Below are positions 40,307 through 50,063 of a DNA stretch of 64,000 bases, in pieces. Source of the DNA: Cryptosporangium minutisporangium (GTDB lineage: Bacteria; Actinomycetota; Actinomycetes; Mycobacteriales; Cryptosporangiaceae). The DNA is taken from contig NZ_BAAAYN010000011.1 of the NCBI RefSeq assembly GCF_039536245.1, positions 117,609-181,608 of the forward strand, written 5' to 3'. How positions within the stretch are numbered: position 1 is the stretch's first letter; the number at the start of each line of letters is the position of its first letter. A program made the translations under genes and the position numbers. The notes beneath the pieces are model-generated. The model worked only from the letters and a program-made list of their open reading frames with translations. It was not told the origin of the DNA and searched no databases.

Positions 40307-41857
40307 ATGAACCCCGACACGTCCGCGGAATCATCCGCGGATTCGATCGCCCGACTACTGTCCAACAGCCTCACGTTCGGCATCCGGACGCCGCTGCACT
40401 CGCTGCTCGGCTTCGGTGAGCTGCTGGTCATGTCGGGTCTCGACGAGAGCCAGCGTCAGCTGGCCGAGCAGGTGATCAGCGGCGCCGAAGAGGTACTGGC
40501 CGCGTGCAACCGCATCGGCGCGCTGCTCGGGGTGCTCTCCACCGGCCGCGGGACGTCCGCACCGGCCGCCCGGACCTTCGATCTGCCGGAACTCCTGGGC
40601 GAGGTCACCGCCGCGGTCAGCACGACCACGGGGGTGGGGATCCAGATCGACCCGCGGATCCCGTCGGCGCTCTCCGGCGACCGGGACGCGCTGTCGGACG
40701 CGCTGTCCGAGCTGGTCACGAACGCGGTGGCGCACGGCCGGTCGCCGATCGCGATCTCGGTGGAGCGGGCCGGGCACGCCGGTCCGGACGGCCTGCCGAT
40801 GCGGTTCTCGGTCACCGACGCCGGGCCGGGACTGCCGGCTCACGTCTGGGCGGGGCTGCACTCGGCCCGGCCGACGCCGCCCGCGGACGGCCGCCGCTTC
40901 GGGCTGTACCTCGCCCGGCTGCTCGCGGACCGTCTCGGCGGGCGGGTCACCGCCACCCGGGGCTCGGCCGGCGGCACCGCGGTCACCCTTTCGGTGGCGT
41001 TGAAGCCGGCCGACACCGCCGTGCCGGGGGCGGCGGTGCGGGCGGTGGCCAGCCGGATGGGTCTGCGGGTGCTGCTGGTCGAGGACAACACCGTCAACCG
41101 GATCCTCGCGCAGCGGCAGTTCGCCCGGCTCGGGCACGCGCTGGACACGGTGACCACCGGTGCGGCCGGGATCGCCGCCGCGATCCAGGGCGACTACGAC
41201 GTCGTCCTGATGGATCGGCACTTGCCCGACATCGACGGGATCGAGACGACCCGGCGGATCCGCGCGGCCGAGGACCAGATGGCGGTCCCCCGCCGGGTCC
41301 GGGTGATCGCGGTGACCGCGGACGTCTCGTCCGACACCCAGCAGGAGTGCCTGGCCGCGGGCATGGACGGCTTCCTGCCGAAACCGGTCGACCTGGAGCG
41401 GCTGCGGGCCGCGCTCGCCGCGGTCACCCCCGGGACGGAGGGTTCCGCCGCACCGGCCGAGCTCGAGTTGCCGAACACGCCCCTGCCGGCCCAGCTGGAG
41501 GTCGACGTCGCCGTCATCACCCGGCTGACCGAGGAGCTGGAGGGGGACCGGAACGCGGCGATGACGCTGCTCCGCGCGTACCTGACCGAGCTGCCCGGCC
41601 GACGACTGCGGTTGCAGGCGGCGATCCGGCGGTCCAACACCCGCCAGACCGTCGCGGCCGCCGACTCACTGCGGTCGGCGAGCATCACGGTCGGTGCGGT
41701 GCGGGTGGCGCGTGCCTGCACGCGGATCGGCGCGGCGGCCGAGACCGGCGATCTGCTGGCCTGCCACAGCCAGTTGCCGGAGCTGTTGGAAGCCTGCAAC
41801 AAGGCGGCCGCGATGCTCGGTGGCATGGTCGGCGCCCGGGACGCGCTGCACGTCTGA
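40307..41857 (+). CDS. Hybrid kinase-like protein with degenerate HisKA and Hpt domains
   Basis: The 516-residue cytosolic protein has the layout HisKA-HATPase-REC-Hpt. The HisKA motif reads TFGIRTPLH, so the acceptor His is Phe24. HATPase retains the N-box Asn139 (ELVTNAVAHG), DAGPGLP (Asp171) and a partial G2 (FGLYLARLLADRL). REC is intact, with Asp303 (LMDRHLPDIDG) and Lys359. The C-terminal Hpt reads AADSLRSASITVGA, with Asp453 where the phospho-His belongs. It may be a phosphorylation sink or scaffold controlled by another kinase, for instance the one at 35372. It is 34 bp downstream of the AONS-GNAT gene and probably in the same operon. Confidence 0.8.
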   Translation: MNPDTSAESSADSIARLLSNSLTFGIRTPLHSLLGFGELLVMSGLDESQRQLAEQVISGAEEVLAACNRIGALLGVLSTGRGTSAPAARTFDLPELLGEVTAAVSTTTGVGIQIDPRIPSALSGDRDALSDALSELVTNAVAHGRSPIAISVERAGHAGPDGLPMRFSVTDAGPGLPAHVWAGLHSARPTPPADGRRFGLYLARLLADRLGGRVTATRGSAGGTAVTLSVALKPADTAVPGAAVRAVASRMGLRVLLVEDNTVNRILAQRQFARLGHALDTVTTGAAGIAAAIQGDYDVVLMDRHLPDIDGIETTRRIRAAEDQMAVPRRVRVIAVTADVSSDTQQECLAAGMDGFLPKPVDLERLRAALAAVTPGTEGSAAPAELELPNTPLPAQLEVDVAVITRLTEELEGDRNAAMTLLRAYLTELPGRRLRLQAAIRRSNTRQTVAAADSLRSASITVGAVRVARACTRIGAAAETGDLLACHSQLPELLEACNKAAAMLGGMVGARDALHV

Positions 41858-41881
41858 CCGGACGCCCTGCACGCCGGACCG

Positions 41882-42826
41882 CTAAGGGACGACCCAGGCG
41901 GTGAGCTGGGCAGCCAGCGTGCCGTCGGCCTCGACGGTCTGGACGTGCAGCCGGACCAGTTTCGTCGAGAGGCCCTGCGGCTCAGCGGCGAGCCGCGAGG
42001 TGAGGACGCAGACCGTCGTGCCGGGTGTCGGCGAGACCCAGCCGACCCCCGGGTCGGCTCGGATCGCGTTCGCGCACTCACCGGCCGATGCCTGCGGGTC
42101 GGTCACCACCGCGAACCGCGACGACTCGTCGAAGTCGAGGTGGAACCCGTCGGCGCAGTTGCGGTAGGCGGCGTCGGCGCCGGTCGGCGGGAGCACCCGC
42201 GGCTCGTCCAGATCGACGTCGGTGCCCTCGCAGCTGCTCGGCTGCGCCCGCACGAGCTGCTCGGTGTAGGCCAGCTCGTAGTTGGATCGCGGATCCAGGC
42301 GGTCCGGGTCGAGCGTCGACCCGGCCGCGGGAGCGGACGGTGGGGCGGAGGCCGGGGCAGGCACCACTGCCTGCTGCGATGCGCCCGACGTCGGTGCCGC
42401 GCGGGCGTCGGCCGCGGCGCTGGCGGCTTCGCTCGCCGCCCGCTCGGCGGCGACCTGCGCCGTGCTCGCCCGCCCGACGGCGACGACCCCGGCGACGGTC
42501 GCGACGCCGCCGATCAGCAGCGCGAGGACCGCGAGGCCCAGGGCGACCGCGGGCAGCCCGGCCGGCGTCGTTCCGGACCACCGCTCGGGCTCCTCGCCGG
42601 ACGCGAAGTGCCGCCCGGACGACGTGTCGGACACACCGGTGAACCCCAGGAACCCGGACTCGTCGGAAAGTTCGTCCGACGTCTCGCGGTCGGTCGTAGA
42701 GGGCAGATCGGAATCGGTGACCGTGCGCCCGTAGACCGTCGCGGATCGCCCGTAGAGCGTGCCGGGGCGAGTGTAGGAGGTCGCGGGAGACTCGTGCCCG
42801 TCGGACGATCGCGGCGGCGCGGCCAT
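41882..42826 (-). CDS. Single-pass membrane protein of unknown function
   Basis: The 314-residue protein has a Ser/Thr-rich cytosolic N-terminus (about 1-90), one membrane helix (VALGLAVLALLIGGVATVAGVVAV, about 95-118), an Ala-rich coiled-coil-like stretch and an extracytoplasmic Cys-containing domain (PSSCEGTDVDL, YRNCADGF, GECANAI, TTVCVLTSRL) whose four Cys could form two disulfides. I do not recognise it. ATG 42826 with GGAGG 10 bp upstream is chosen over the longer frame. It is divergent from the chemoreceptor gene. Confidence 0.65.
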   Translation of the reverse strand: MAAPPRSSDGHESPATSYTRPGTLYGRSATVYGRTVTDSDLPSTTDRETSDELSDESGFLGFTGVSDTSSGRHFASGEEPERWSGTTPAGLPAVALGLAVLALLIGGVATVAGVVAVGRASTAQVAAERAASEAASAAADARAAPTSGASQQAVVPAPASAPPSAPAAGSTLDPDRLDPRSNYELAYTEQLVRAQPSSCEGTDVDLDEPRVLPPTGADAAYRNCADGFHLDFDESSRFAVVTDPQASAGECANAIRADPGVGWVSPTPGTTVCVLTSRLAAEPQGLSTKLVRLHVQTVEADGTLAAQLTAWVVP

Positions 42827-42972
42827 CGAGAGGTTCCTCCACCCGGAGATGCGACGGATAAATACGACCCAATTCAACCTATTTGCCGTAGTATGACACG
42901 CCGTCGAACAGTCCATGGCGAATGGAGCGCAGGGATGCTCAGCACCACCCCGGTGACGCCGATCACACGGGT

Positions 42973-44259
42973 ATGACCTCGCTGCTGGGACAACTCCCGC
43001 GAGGAGGACGCCTCTCCGACGAGTCGTGGGCCGCCCGCCACCGCATCCTGCTCCGCCTGCTCTGGGGCCACGTACCGGTACTCGTACTGGTCGGCCTCCT
43101 CGGGCCGATGGCCACCTGGGAGGCGTTCGCGCTCCCCGCAGCGATCGCGGCACTCGCGGTCGGCGGCGGCAGCGCCGACGCACCGAAGACGCGCGCCGCG
43201 CTCACCAGCGTCGGGCTCATCGCCTGCACGTTCGTCGCGATCGAGCTCACCGGCGGCGAGATGGCCGCCCACATCCACCTCTACGCGATCCTGATCTTCG
43301 TCGCGCTCTACCAGCAGTGGACGCCGCTGCTCTGGTCCGTCCTGGTCATCCTGATCCACCACGGCGCGCTGGGCCTGCTCGCACCGGAACGGGTGTTCGG
43401 CGCCCACACCCACACCGGCGAGGCCGTCCTGATGGTCGGTGTCCACGCCGGTCTGGCCGTGCTGGAGATCGCCGGCATCGTGATCTTCTGGCACTTCGCC
43501 GAGCAGGCCGAGCGTGAGGTCGAAGTGATCGCCGCCGTCGCCGACCAGGAGCGCCGCGACCGCGACCTGGCCGCGCAGGAGTCCGCCGCCCGCCAGGCGG
43601 AGGCCGACCGGCAACACGGCCTGGAGGCGGTCGCGCTCTCCGAACGTCTCGCCGCGGACGCCGCGGAGATCGGTGCCGGCGCCCAGCTGGCGCTGGACGC
43701 GCTCGGAGCGGTGGGCGCCGAGCTGGAGCGGTTGTCCGGCACGGTCCACGACGTCGCCCGGCGCTCCGCCGACGCGTCCGGGACCGCTGCGGCCGGCCAG
43801 GAGACGGCCGCCGCCGCCAGCGAGCGGGTCCAGAACCTGGAGCGGTCGGTGGGCGAGATCGCGGAGGTCAACGCGCTGATCGCGCAGCTCGCCGGGCAGA
43901 CCAACCTGCTGTCGCTGAACGCCACGATCGAGGCCGCCCGCGCCGGGGACCTCGGCAAGGGCTTCGCCGTGGTCGCCAGCGAGGTCAAGCAGCTGGCCAA
44001 CGAGACCGCGTCGTCGGCAGGCGAGGTGAGCCGGGTGATCGCCGCGATCGTCGGTGAGACCGAAGCCGTGGCGCAGAGTTTCACCTCGACCGCCGCCGTC
44101 GTGGAAACGGTCAAGACCCTGCAGGACGACATCGCCAGCGCGGTCGACGAGCAGGGCGCGGCGCTCGCGGAGGTCACCCGTCAGCTGAACACGGCGTCCC
44201 AGGCGTCCCGGGAGATCCTGGTCGGCCTCGACCGCCTCACGACCGCTGCCCAGCCCTGA
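42973..44259 (+). CDS. Methyl-accepting chemotaxis protein with integral-membrane sensor
   Basis: The 428-residue receptor has about five to six N-terminal helices (1-190) with His-rich loops ([29 protein letters not shown]), no periplasmic domain and no clear HAMP. The coiled-coil signalling domain holds the hairpin tip [20 protein letters not shown] followed by [15 protein letters not shown]. No cheA/cheW genes are in the window, so it is an orphan receptor. Its 3' end overlaps the opposing membrane-protein gene by 23 bp (44237-44259). Confidence 0.85.
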   Translation: MTSLLGQLPRGGRLSDESWAARHRILLRLLWGHVPVLVLVGLLGPMATWEAFALPAAIAALAVGGGSADAPKTRAALTSVGLIACTFVAIELTGGEMAAHIHLYAILIFVALYQQWTPLLWSVLVILIHHGALGLLAPERVFGAHTHTGEAVLMVGVHAGLAVLEIAGIVIFWHFAEQAEREVEVIAAVADQERRDRDLAAQESAARQAEADRQHGLEAVALSERLAADAAEIGAGAQLALDALGAVGAELERLSGTVHDVARRSADASGTAAAGQETAAAASERVQNLERSVGEIAEVNALIAQLAGQTNLLSLNATIEAARAGDLGKGFAVVASEVKQLANETASSAGEVSRVIAAIVGETEAVAQSFTSTAAVVETVKTLQDDIASAVDEQGAALAEVTRQLNTASQASREILVGLDRLTTAAQP

Positions 44260-45562
44260 CGCCCGCCCGCTGTTCGGCTCGGCCAAACTGGGCGTTCTGC
44301 GCCGCGATCGCCTTCGCGAGTCGCCGCTCGAGCAGCTTGGGATGGCGACGTCGGACTAGGTCCCGGGCAGGGCCCAGAATCGTCAGGTCGAGCTTCGGCC
44401 CGCGGCCGGCCCGGCCCGACCAGTGATCGGGCGGCCACTCCGGGCCGTCCAGCGGCAGTCTCAAGGTCCCGCGGTAGCCGCGCTGTCCACGTTCGTCCAG
44501 CATGCCTGCGCAACTCTCGTCCAAGATGCGCCGCGCCTCATTCTCGGCCTGGACCACGGCGGCCCGATAGGTATGCCACTCGACGGTGTGAGCGGCCACC
44601 GCGTCGTTGGCGCGTTTCCGAACTGTCGCCGCCTCACGGTGCACCCGACGCATGAGGCGTTCGGCCTCCCTTCTGCTGTCCGCATACGGATTGTGCGCCA
44701 GCACCTTCAGAGCAACCGTCGCCACGCTAAGAATCAGCAGCAGCAAAACGAAAATCGGCATAATCCTGCCGAGTTCCGGAAAATCGCGCGTCGCAAGTGC
44801 CGCCCGGATGTAGCCGAACAGGCCGAGCAGCCCGAGCAGCCCGATGGTCAGCAGGAAGGGCACGGCCAGTCGGGGCCAGGGTAGGTCCTCATCAGCCCGC
44901 TCCTCGCGCTCCGGGCGCCACTCCCAGAACAGCCGCTTCGTGGCGGTCCAGGGCGTGAGGCGTCCACGGAACGGTCGTCGGATTACCCGCTCGCGGTGGC
45001 GGAAGAGGTTCTCGGCCAGCATCGTGCCGGTGACGAAAAGTGCCAGGGCCATGCCGATGCCCGGCAAGTAGGCCAGGTAGTAGACCGCGTCGTCGGACCC
45101 GACGTTGAGAATCTGCTGCACCACCAGACCTACGAAGGCTCCATCGAAGATGGCGCTGGCGATCAAGGCAGGCCACACGAGCCACGAAGGAACTCGTCGG
45201 CGCTGCCGGCTCTCCGGTCCGTCGGCCGCGTGCCGCCGGGCGACCTTTTCATCCAAGGCGACGGCGCGTCGAATCGCCGAGTCGGCCGAGTACCGAGTGA
45301 CGCCGTCGATGGCGTGCGCGGCGTCCTGGTAGGTCGCCGACATGGCCTGCGATGTGGCGCGTAGCCCTTCATGCGCGCGAGCGAGGGAGGAGTTCGCGCG
45401 AGTGAAGGCACGGAGTAGCTCAGCTGCTTCGGCGTCATCGACCTGCTCGACGGTCGGCTCAGGTGGCAGCGCACTCAGGGCCTGGCTCGTGCACGGCAGC
45501 GGAGCAGCCCACGTCGTGTTCGTCCGAGTGCGCCAGCCGTCCTGTGTAACCGTTTCGCTCAT
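44237..45562 (-). CDS. Four-helix membrane protein with coiled coil, last gene of TIR operon
   Basis: The 441-residue protein has four hydrophobic segments in two pairs ([60 protein letters not shown] and [20 protein letters not shown]). A helical N-terminal part (about 40-110) and a charged coiled coil ([20 protein letters not shown]) follow the pairs. I do not recognise it; a pore-like or membrane anchor role is possible. It starts 12 bp after the lipoprotein stop and ends in antisense overlap with the chemoreceptor gene. Confidence 0.65.
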   Translation of the reverse strand: MSETVTQDGWRTRTNTTWAAPLPCTSQALSALPPEPTVEQVDDAEAAELLRAFTRANSSLARAHEGLRATSQAMSATYQDAAHAIDGVTRYSADSAIRRAVALDEKVARRHAADGPESRQRRRVPSWLVWPALIASAIFDGAFVGLVVQQILNVGSDDAVYYLAYLPGIGMALALFVTGTMLAENLFRHRERVIRRPFRGRLTPWTATKRLFWEWRPEREERADEDLPWPRLAVPFLLTIGLLGLLGLFGYIRAALATRDFPELGRIMPIFVLLLLILSVATVALKVLAHNPYADSRREAERLMRRVHREAATVRKRANDAVAAHTVEWHTYRAAVVQAENEARRILDESCAGMLDERGQRGYRGTLRLPLDGPEWPPDHWSGRAGRGPKLDLTILGPARDLVRRRHPKLLERRLAKAIAAQNAQFGRAEQRAGVRAGQRS

Positions 45563-45573
45563 CCGTCCGCCTC

Positions 45574-46803
45574 TCAGGAGGTCCCGACCACGATGTCGAC
45601 CCGCCGGGAGCACTCGTCGGGACTAAGTCGCTGAGACAGCGCCGCATCCGGACAGCTCCGGGTGACGCCGAGCCCACGGCTGGAGACCACCGGTACCTCA
45701 TGACCCCGGAGGAAATCGCCGACGCGCTCGGCGCGCCCTTGGGAGAGTCGCTGGAGGAACCCTGGCTCCCCGTGCGGTGCGGCATAGCCGTTGACCTGCA
45801 CCCAATCGGCCGCCCGGATCGATCGGGCGATCCTCGTCAGTTCGGCTTCACCGTCCCGCCGCAGGGTGGCCGAGTCACCGTCGAACAGCGCCGCTCCCGG
45901 AACGGGGTAAACCCTCACCCGACCGGCCAGCGCAACGACGGGATCGTCGACCGTCGGGCTCGGTGCCGGCGTCGACCCCGTCCCGGACACCGGCTGATCC
46001 TCGACTCGGCACGACCGGGCGGTCCCGCGTACGCACAGCGTCTTCCACAGCGTCGTCAGCCAGTCCGTACGTGCGTCCGGTGACATCGGATAGCCGGGGC
46101 CCGAGTGCCCGACGCCGATGATCGAGAGGTCGATCCTGGAGAGGTCTCCGGGCTGCAGTGACTTCTTCCTCGCGCACCTCTCGCCGATGGCGGTGATCTC
46201 TGCGTCCGTCCACCGGTCGATCGCGGTCAGATCGGCGCAACCGGCGGTGGAGAGGCCATCGGTCAAGATCACCAGGTGCCCTCCGCGTGAACCTCGATCG
46301 ATCGCACCGGCTCCGAATCGGATCGCTTGGAGCACGTCGGTTCCGGCGGCCAGCGGCGTCGCCCCAATCGCCGGCGTGGCCTCGCGAGTGAGGCAGTCGA
46401 CGGCGTCCGACCGCCTGCGCTGCTGATTGTGTTCGTTCCCCACGTCCCGCTGCCAATCGGTCGACCGGCCGGTCACCACCCAGGCGAGGTCGCGGGACGT
46501 GCCGCTGAAGCTTGCCACCGACACGGCGTCGCGCCGCCCGACGGCGTCCTGCACGACCTTCTGAAAAGCCTGGCGATAGTGCGGAGCTGGACCGCCCGTC
46601 TCCGGATTGCCCGCTGCGCTTCCCCGCGTCGAGTTCGAAGCGTCCACGAGAATGACCGTGCGGCCCGCCGCCGGCGTCGGCGAGCTCATCCATCGGCATC
46701 GGTCGGTCTCCGACTGCTTCGACAGGTCACCGATCCCGCAGCCGGTGGTCCCGACGAAAACCGCCAGCAGCACAGCGCCCGCCAACCATCGCGCGGCGGT
46801 CAT
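45574..46803 (-). CDS. Lipoprotein with vWA and OmpA-like domains
   Basis: The 409-residue protein has a signal peptide ending in a lipobox-like VGTTGC (Cys22). A von Willebrand A domain follows, with the MIDAS motif VILVDASNSTRG (Asp54, Ser56, Ser58) and VILTDGLST. The C-terminal OmpA/MotB-like peptidoglycan-binding domain has LFDGDSATLRRDGEAELTRI and SQGRAERVGDFL, ending RRVDIVV. It would sit on the outer face, bound to the cell wall. The start overlaps the upstream gene stop (ATGA). The combination with a TIR gene in one operon is unusual. Confidence 0.75.
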   Translation of the reverse strand: MTAARWLAGAVLLAVFVGTTGCGIGDLSKQSETDRCRWMSSPTPAAGRTVILVDASNSTRGSAAGNPETGGPAPHYRQAFQKVVQDAVGRRDAVSVASFSGTSRDLAWVVTGRSTDWQRDVGNEHNQQRRRSDAVDCLTREATPAIGATPLAAGTDVLQAIRFGAGAIDRGSRGGHLVILTDGLSTAGCADLTAIDRWTDAEITAIGERCARKKSLQPGDLSRIDLSIIGVGHSGPGYPMSPDARTDWLTTLWKTLCVRGTARSCRVEDQPVSGTGSTPAPSPTVDDPVVALAGRVRVYPVPGAALFDGDSATLRRDGEAELTRIARSIRAADWVQVNGYAAPHGEPGFLQRLSQGRAERVGDFLRGHEVPVVSSRGLGVTRSCPDAALSQRLSPDECSRRVDIVVGTS

Positions 46804-47693
46804 CCGTCGGCTGCCGCGTCGAGCTGCACGGGCACCGAGACGTCATCCACGCTGAGGCCCAACTCCTCGCAGAACAGCTCGATGGCCCGGTCGTAGGCCT
46901 GGGCGAACTCGTAGAGTCCGACGCGCCGGTGATCGTCCCGCGCGCTCCCCAGCACCGTGACCAGGTCCGCGCCGCGCTGCCATCGGAACTGGGAGAGCGC
47001 ATCGGCCACCTGGGCGAGACGCTCATCGGCGAGCTGGGCCGCGAACGGCAACAGGAAGCGCCGTCGTCTCATCTCAGCTCGGGCCCGCTTCCTCTCCAGT
47101 TCCGCCCGCCGGACGGGATCTGCGTCGGTTTCCTCAGCGAGTGGCGGAGCTCCCTCGAACGTTCGAAGGGTGTCGAGCCAGAAGCGAGTGCGCTCCTCGG
47201 CCAACGCCGCCCGCGCCATCTCACCGCGGTGGCGTTCCTCCTCCTCGGCGCGGGACAGGCCCAGCGGCTCCAGATGCTGGCGGAGCCGCTGGTCCATCAG
47301 GACTCGTACGGTCGGCTCGCAGCGGACGGTGCCGTACCTGTCGTCCTCGTAGCACAGGCCACCGGCGAAACAACGGTTGATCTCCCGCTCCACATCGGCG
47401 ATGGAGGTGGGCTCGTGTCGGCGCCCGATCTCCCAGGCCGACCGCCGGACGGTGGAACGGGCGGTAGCCGCATGCTGATGGCCAAACGACTGCAGCTGAC
47501 CGTAGGTGTGGGTCGGGCTCGACCACCTGAGGTAGACGAAGAGGCAGAAGTCAAAGACCTGACCGCCCGCCGGCACCAGCAGCGGGATCAGTGGATCGGG
47601 CGAGTCGCAAACCGTGTCAGTCACCGGTTCGGAGGGCCCCTGTGAACGCCAGATCGACCGGAGCCAGCCTCGCAAGCCTCCTGTGTCCGCCAC
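46800..47693 (-). CDS. Unknown protein of the TIR operon
   Basis: The 297-residue protein starts at GTG 47693, 39 bp after the P-loop/HEAT gene. It has a hydrophobic stretch near the N-terminus (PLLVPAGGQVFDFCLFVYLR, like a stomatin/prohibitin-type beta strand region), then a strongly charged helical middle rich in Arg and Glu (RAEEEERHRGEMARAALAEE) and a globular C-terminus. No catalytic motif is visible. I do not recognise a family. The 4-bp overlap with the lipoprotein gene shows coupling. Confidence 0.6.
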   Translation of the reverse strand: MADTGGLRGWLRSIWRSQGPSEPVTDTVCDSPDPLIPLLVPAGGQVFDFCLFVYLRWSSPTHTYGQLQSFGHQHAATARSTVRRSAWEIGRRHEPTSIADVEREINRCFAGGLCYEDDRYGTVRCEPTVRVLMDQRLRQHLEPLGLSRAEEEERHRGEMARAALAEERTRFWLDTLRTFEGAPPLAEETDADPVRRAELERKRARAEMRRRRFLLPFAAQLADERLAQVADALSQFRWQRGADLVTVLGSARDDHRRVGLYEFAQAYDRAIELFCEELGLSVDDVSVPVQLDAAADG

Positions 47694-47732
47694 GGGACGT
47701 TCCTTTCTGACCGGAGCAACCCTCGCGGACGC

Positions 47733-50063
47733 TCAGCGCGGAAGAGTGATGCGACCGAAGATCGACGCGTGTGGATGTCGGCCGGCCCATACCCGCAGCC
47801 AGAACCGAGCCCGGCCGCCCGAGTCCGCGAGTACCGCCGCGGCGATAGCCTCGGTGTACTCCGCGAGCTCCGGCCGTTCGTCCACCGTGCTCAGCCATTT
47901 GCCGAGGTCCAGCCAGGCTCGACGGGAGGTGCGCCCGTCCACCAACGCCCCCCGCCACAGCTTGACCAACGTCTCGCGACCGTCCCGGGTATGCGCGAGC
48001 TCGTCGAGCGTCCGATCGCGGCCGAGCTCGAGGTCTAGGTGAACGAGCATCAAGAACGCGCGGACAGCGTGGCTGCGCAAATTGGGCTCCGTCGAGCCGA
48101 TCCACTCGGTGAGCGCCCCGACCACCTCGTCCGACGCACCGGCGATGGACAGCTGCACCAGCGCGAGCGCAACCGAGTTCCACCCGATCAGGGCCCGCCG
48201 CGAGCCCAGGTCGCGCAGCTCGGCGATGGCTTTGGTGGTGCCGACCACCCCGAACGCACTGCCGTACGCACGGGCCGCGGTGTCCTGCAGCAGGGGTGAG
48301 CCCGTCTGCGCCCAATCGGCGATCCGATCGCGGACCCGCGGTGCGATCGACTCCTCCCGCGCCGCGATGTCCAACGCATCCGCCGCGGCTGCGCGGGTGT
48401 ACGCCGGGCCGGCTGCCCATCGGGCAATCAGCCGTCGGCGGACCTCGTCGTAGTCGAGTTGGGCCAGCAGCCCGGCGGTCTGCGCCGCGCGGACCCGCAC
48501 CCGGACGTTGGGCCAGCGGACCAGCTCGTCCAGCCAAGCAACCAGCGGCTCGCGAAAGGTGCTGTAGTCGTGCCAGGCCACGTCCAGGATGGCGTTGACC
48601 AACTCCCTCTCCATGAGCTGAGCTCGCCGCGGTCCGGTGTCAGCGGCTACCGCCTCGGTCGGCGCCATGTCCTCGCCGAGGAGCTCGCGGACCTCCCCGT
48701 CAACGATGAGCAGCGGCATCTCAGCGAGCGTCACCCGTCGTTGCGGCACCTGGGTGACGTGCGCCAGCAAGCTGCTGCCCGCCGCGAAGACATCGCTGAG
48801 CGGATGTTCCTGAAACACCGCGAACGAGAGCCGGAACACTTGTCGCCGCAACAGAAGACGATCACTGCGTTCGCCACGCTGCGCTGCCCCGCCTGCCTCA
48901 ACCCCGACCGCCGGTGAGCGGACCGCGAGTAGATCGGCGGCCCTACGCCGAAGCCGTACCCGCCACTGCGCCAGTAGGTCCGTAATCTTCTCCGGGGGCT
49001 CGTGCACGTACCTGACCAGCTCACGGGCGAGTTCCCCGATTTCGTGCAGCGCCCCGGCGAGCTGCGCCAACCGGATCGCCTGCGGATTCGTGTGCTGCTT
49101 GGCGAAGAAGTCGTCCGAATCCGCGGGACACGTCTCCCGGGTGCACGACTCGCGGTGCTGCTTCAGCCGGTAAGCGAGGTTCTTCTCGAACACCGTCTCG
49201 ACCGCTGGAGGTACGTTCGCACAGGCCGTCAGGTCGAGCGGGTAAGGGCCCGTCGCCTCCGAAGCGACCACGACGACATACGCCTTGTTGGTGCGCGCTT
49301 CGTTCGCGATCGTGCGCCACTGGTTCTCGGTCGGGGGTCGGCCCTGCAGATCGATGATGAGCCGATCGTCCGGAGCGATCGGGGAATCAGGCGCGTCCGC
49401 TCCCGGGCTGCGCGAGAAGAGCGCACCCAGCGCGTCTGGCTCGGTCTCCAGCAGGCCGAGCCAACCGCCTACCTGCACCGTGTTCAGCAAGTTGACGGCG
49501 GTGGCGTGCCGCCCGCTTCCCGGCGGCCCGTACACGACGACCAAGTGCTCGTCGCCGCCGAACGCGCGCGTCATCGCGTCCCACGACGACACCCGGACGT
49601 AGCTTTCGAGGAAGTCTTGCTGCGCACTCTCACGAATCCGCGCCGTGGTGACGTTGATCTGCCGGTCGTCCACGAAGTGTTGGGTGACGTTCTCGAAGTA
49701 GAACGACTGCGCGTCGGGCCCGAAGGCAGCCGCGGACCGGTCGAAGCGATTGCGGCCGGATCGGCGCGCGTCCTCTGCCTGGGCGAAATCGTCGATTTGG
49801 GTGTCGTTCTGGACGGCGTCATCGGACTTGCCGGATGCGTTGCCAGACGCGGCCGCGGCACTCCCGGGCGACTCACTCGCCTGTTTCGCGTTCGCGCCGC
49901 CTGCCTCCAACGCCGGTCGCGCCGCGGCGGCAGACGGTGGCCCTGCCGGAGACTGCGGGCCACCCGCCCCGTTCGCGCCGGCACCGGCGCCCCCCTCCGG
50001 CGCCGGTGCCGAGTCATCTCCAGGCGGCGAACCACTGGATGCCGCCGTTTCCTCGACGCTCAC
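47733..50063 (-). CDS. P-loop NTPase-like protein with C-terminal HEAT-like repeats
   Basis: The 776-residue protein has an Ala/Gly/Pro-rich disordered N-terminus (1-80) and a P-loop region with VVVYGPPGSGRHATAVNLL (about 175). There Arg-His replaces the usual Lys-Ser/Thr, and LIIDLQG is a Walker B-like strand. From about residue 430 there are helical repeats of HEAT/ARM type (RVRAAQTAGLLAQLDYDEV, HAVRAFLMLVHLDLELG). It resembles STAND-like regulators of actinomycete conflict systems. The GTG start overlaps the TIR stop (GTGA), so the two products are likely made together and interact. Confidence 0.7.
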   Translation of the reverse strand: MSVEETAASSGSPPGDDSAPAPEGGAGAGANGAGGPQSPAGPPSAAAARPALEAGGANAKQASESPGSAAAASGNASGKSDDAVQNDTQIDDFAQAEDARRSGRNRFDRSAAAFGPDAQSFYFENVTQHFVDDRQINVTTARIRESAQQDFLESYVRVSSWDAMTRAFGGDEHLVVVYGPPGSGRHATAVNLLNTVQVGGWLGLLETEPDALGALFSRSPGADAPDSPIAPDDRLIIDLQGRPPTENQWRTIANEARTNKAYVVVVASEATGPYPLDLTACANVPPAVETVFEKNLAYRLKQHRESCTRETCPADSDDFFAKQHTNPQAIRLAQLAGALHEIGELARELVRYVHEPPEKITDLLAQWRVRLRRRAADLLAVRSPAVGVEAGGAAQRGERSDRLLLRRQVFRLSFAVFQEHPLSDVFAAGSSLLAHVTQVPQRRVTLAEMPLLIVDGEVRELLGEDMAPTEAVAADTGPRRAQLMERELVNAILDVAWHDYSTFREPLVAWLDELVRWPNVRVRVRAAQTAGLLAQLDYDEVRRRLIARWAAGPAYTRAAAADALDIAAREESIAPRVRDRIADWAQTGSPLLQDTAARAYGSAFGVVGTTKAIAELRDLGSRRALIGWNSVALALVQLSIAGASDEVVGALTEWIGSTEPNLRSHAVRAFLMLVHLDLELGRDRTLDELAHTRDGRETLVKLWRGALVDGRTSRRAWLDLGKWLSTVDERPELAEYTEAIAAAVLADSGGRARFWLRVWAGRHPHASIFGRITLPR

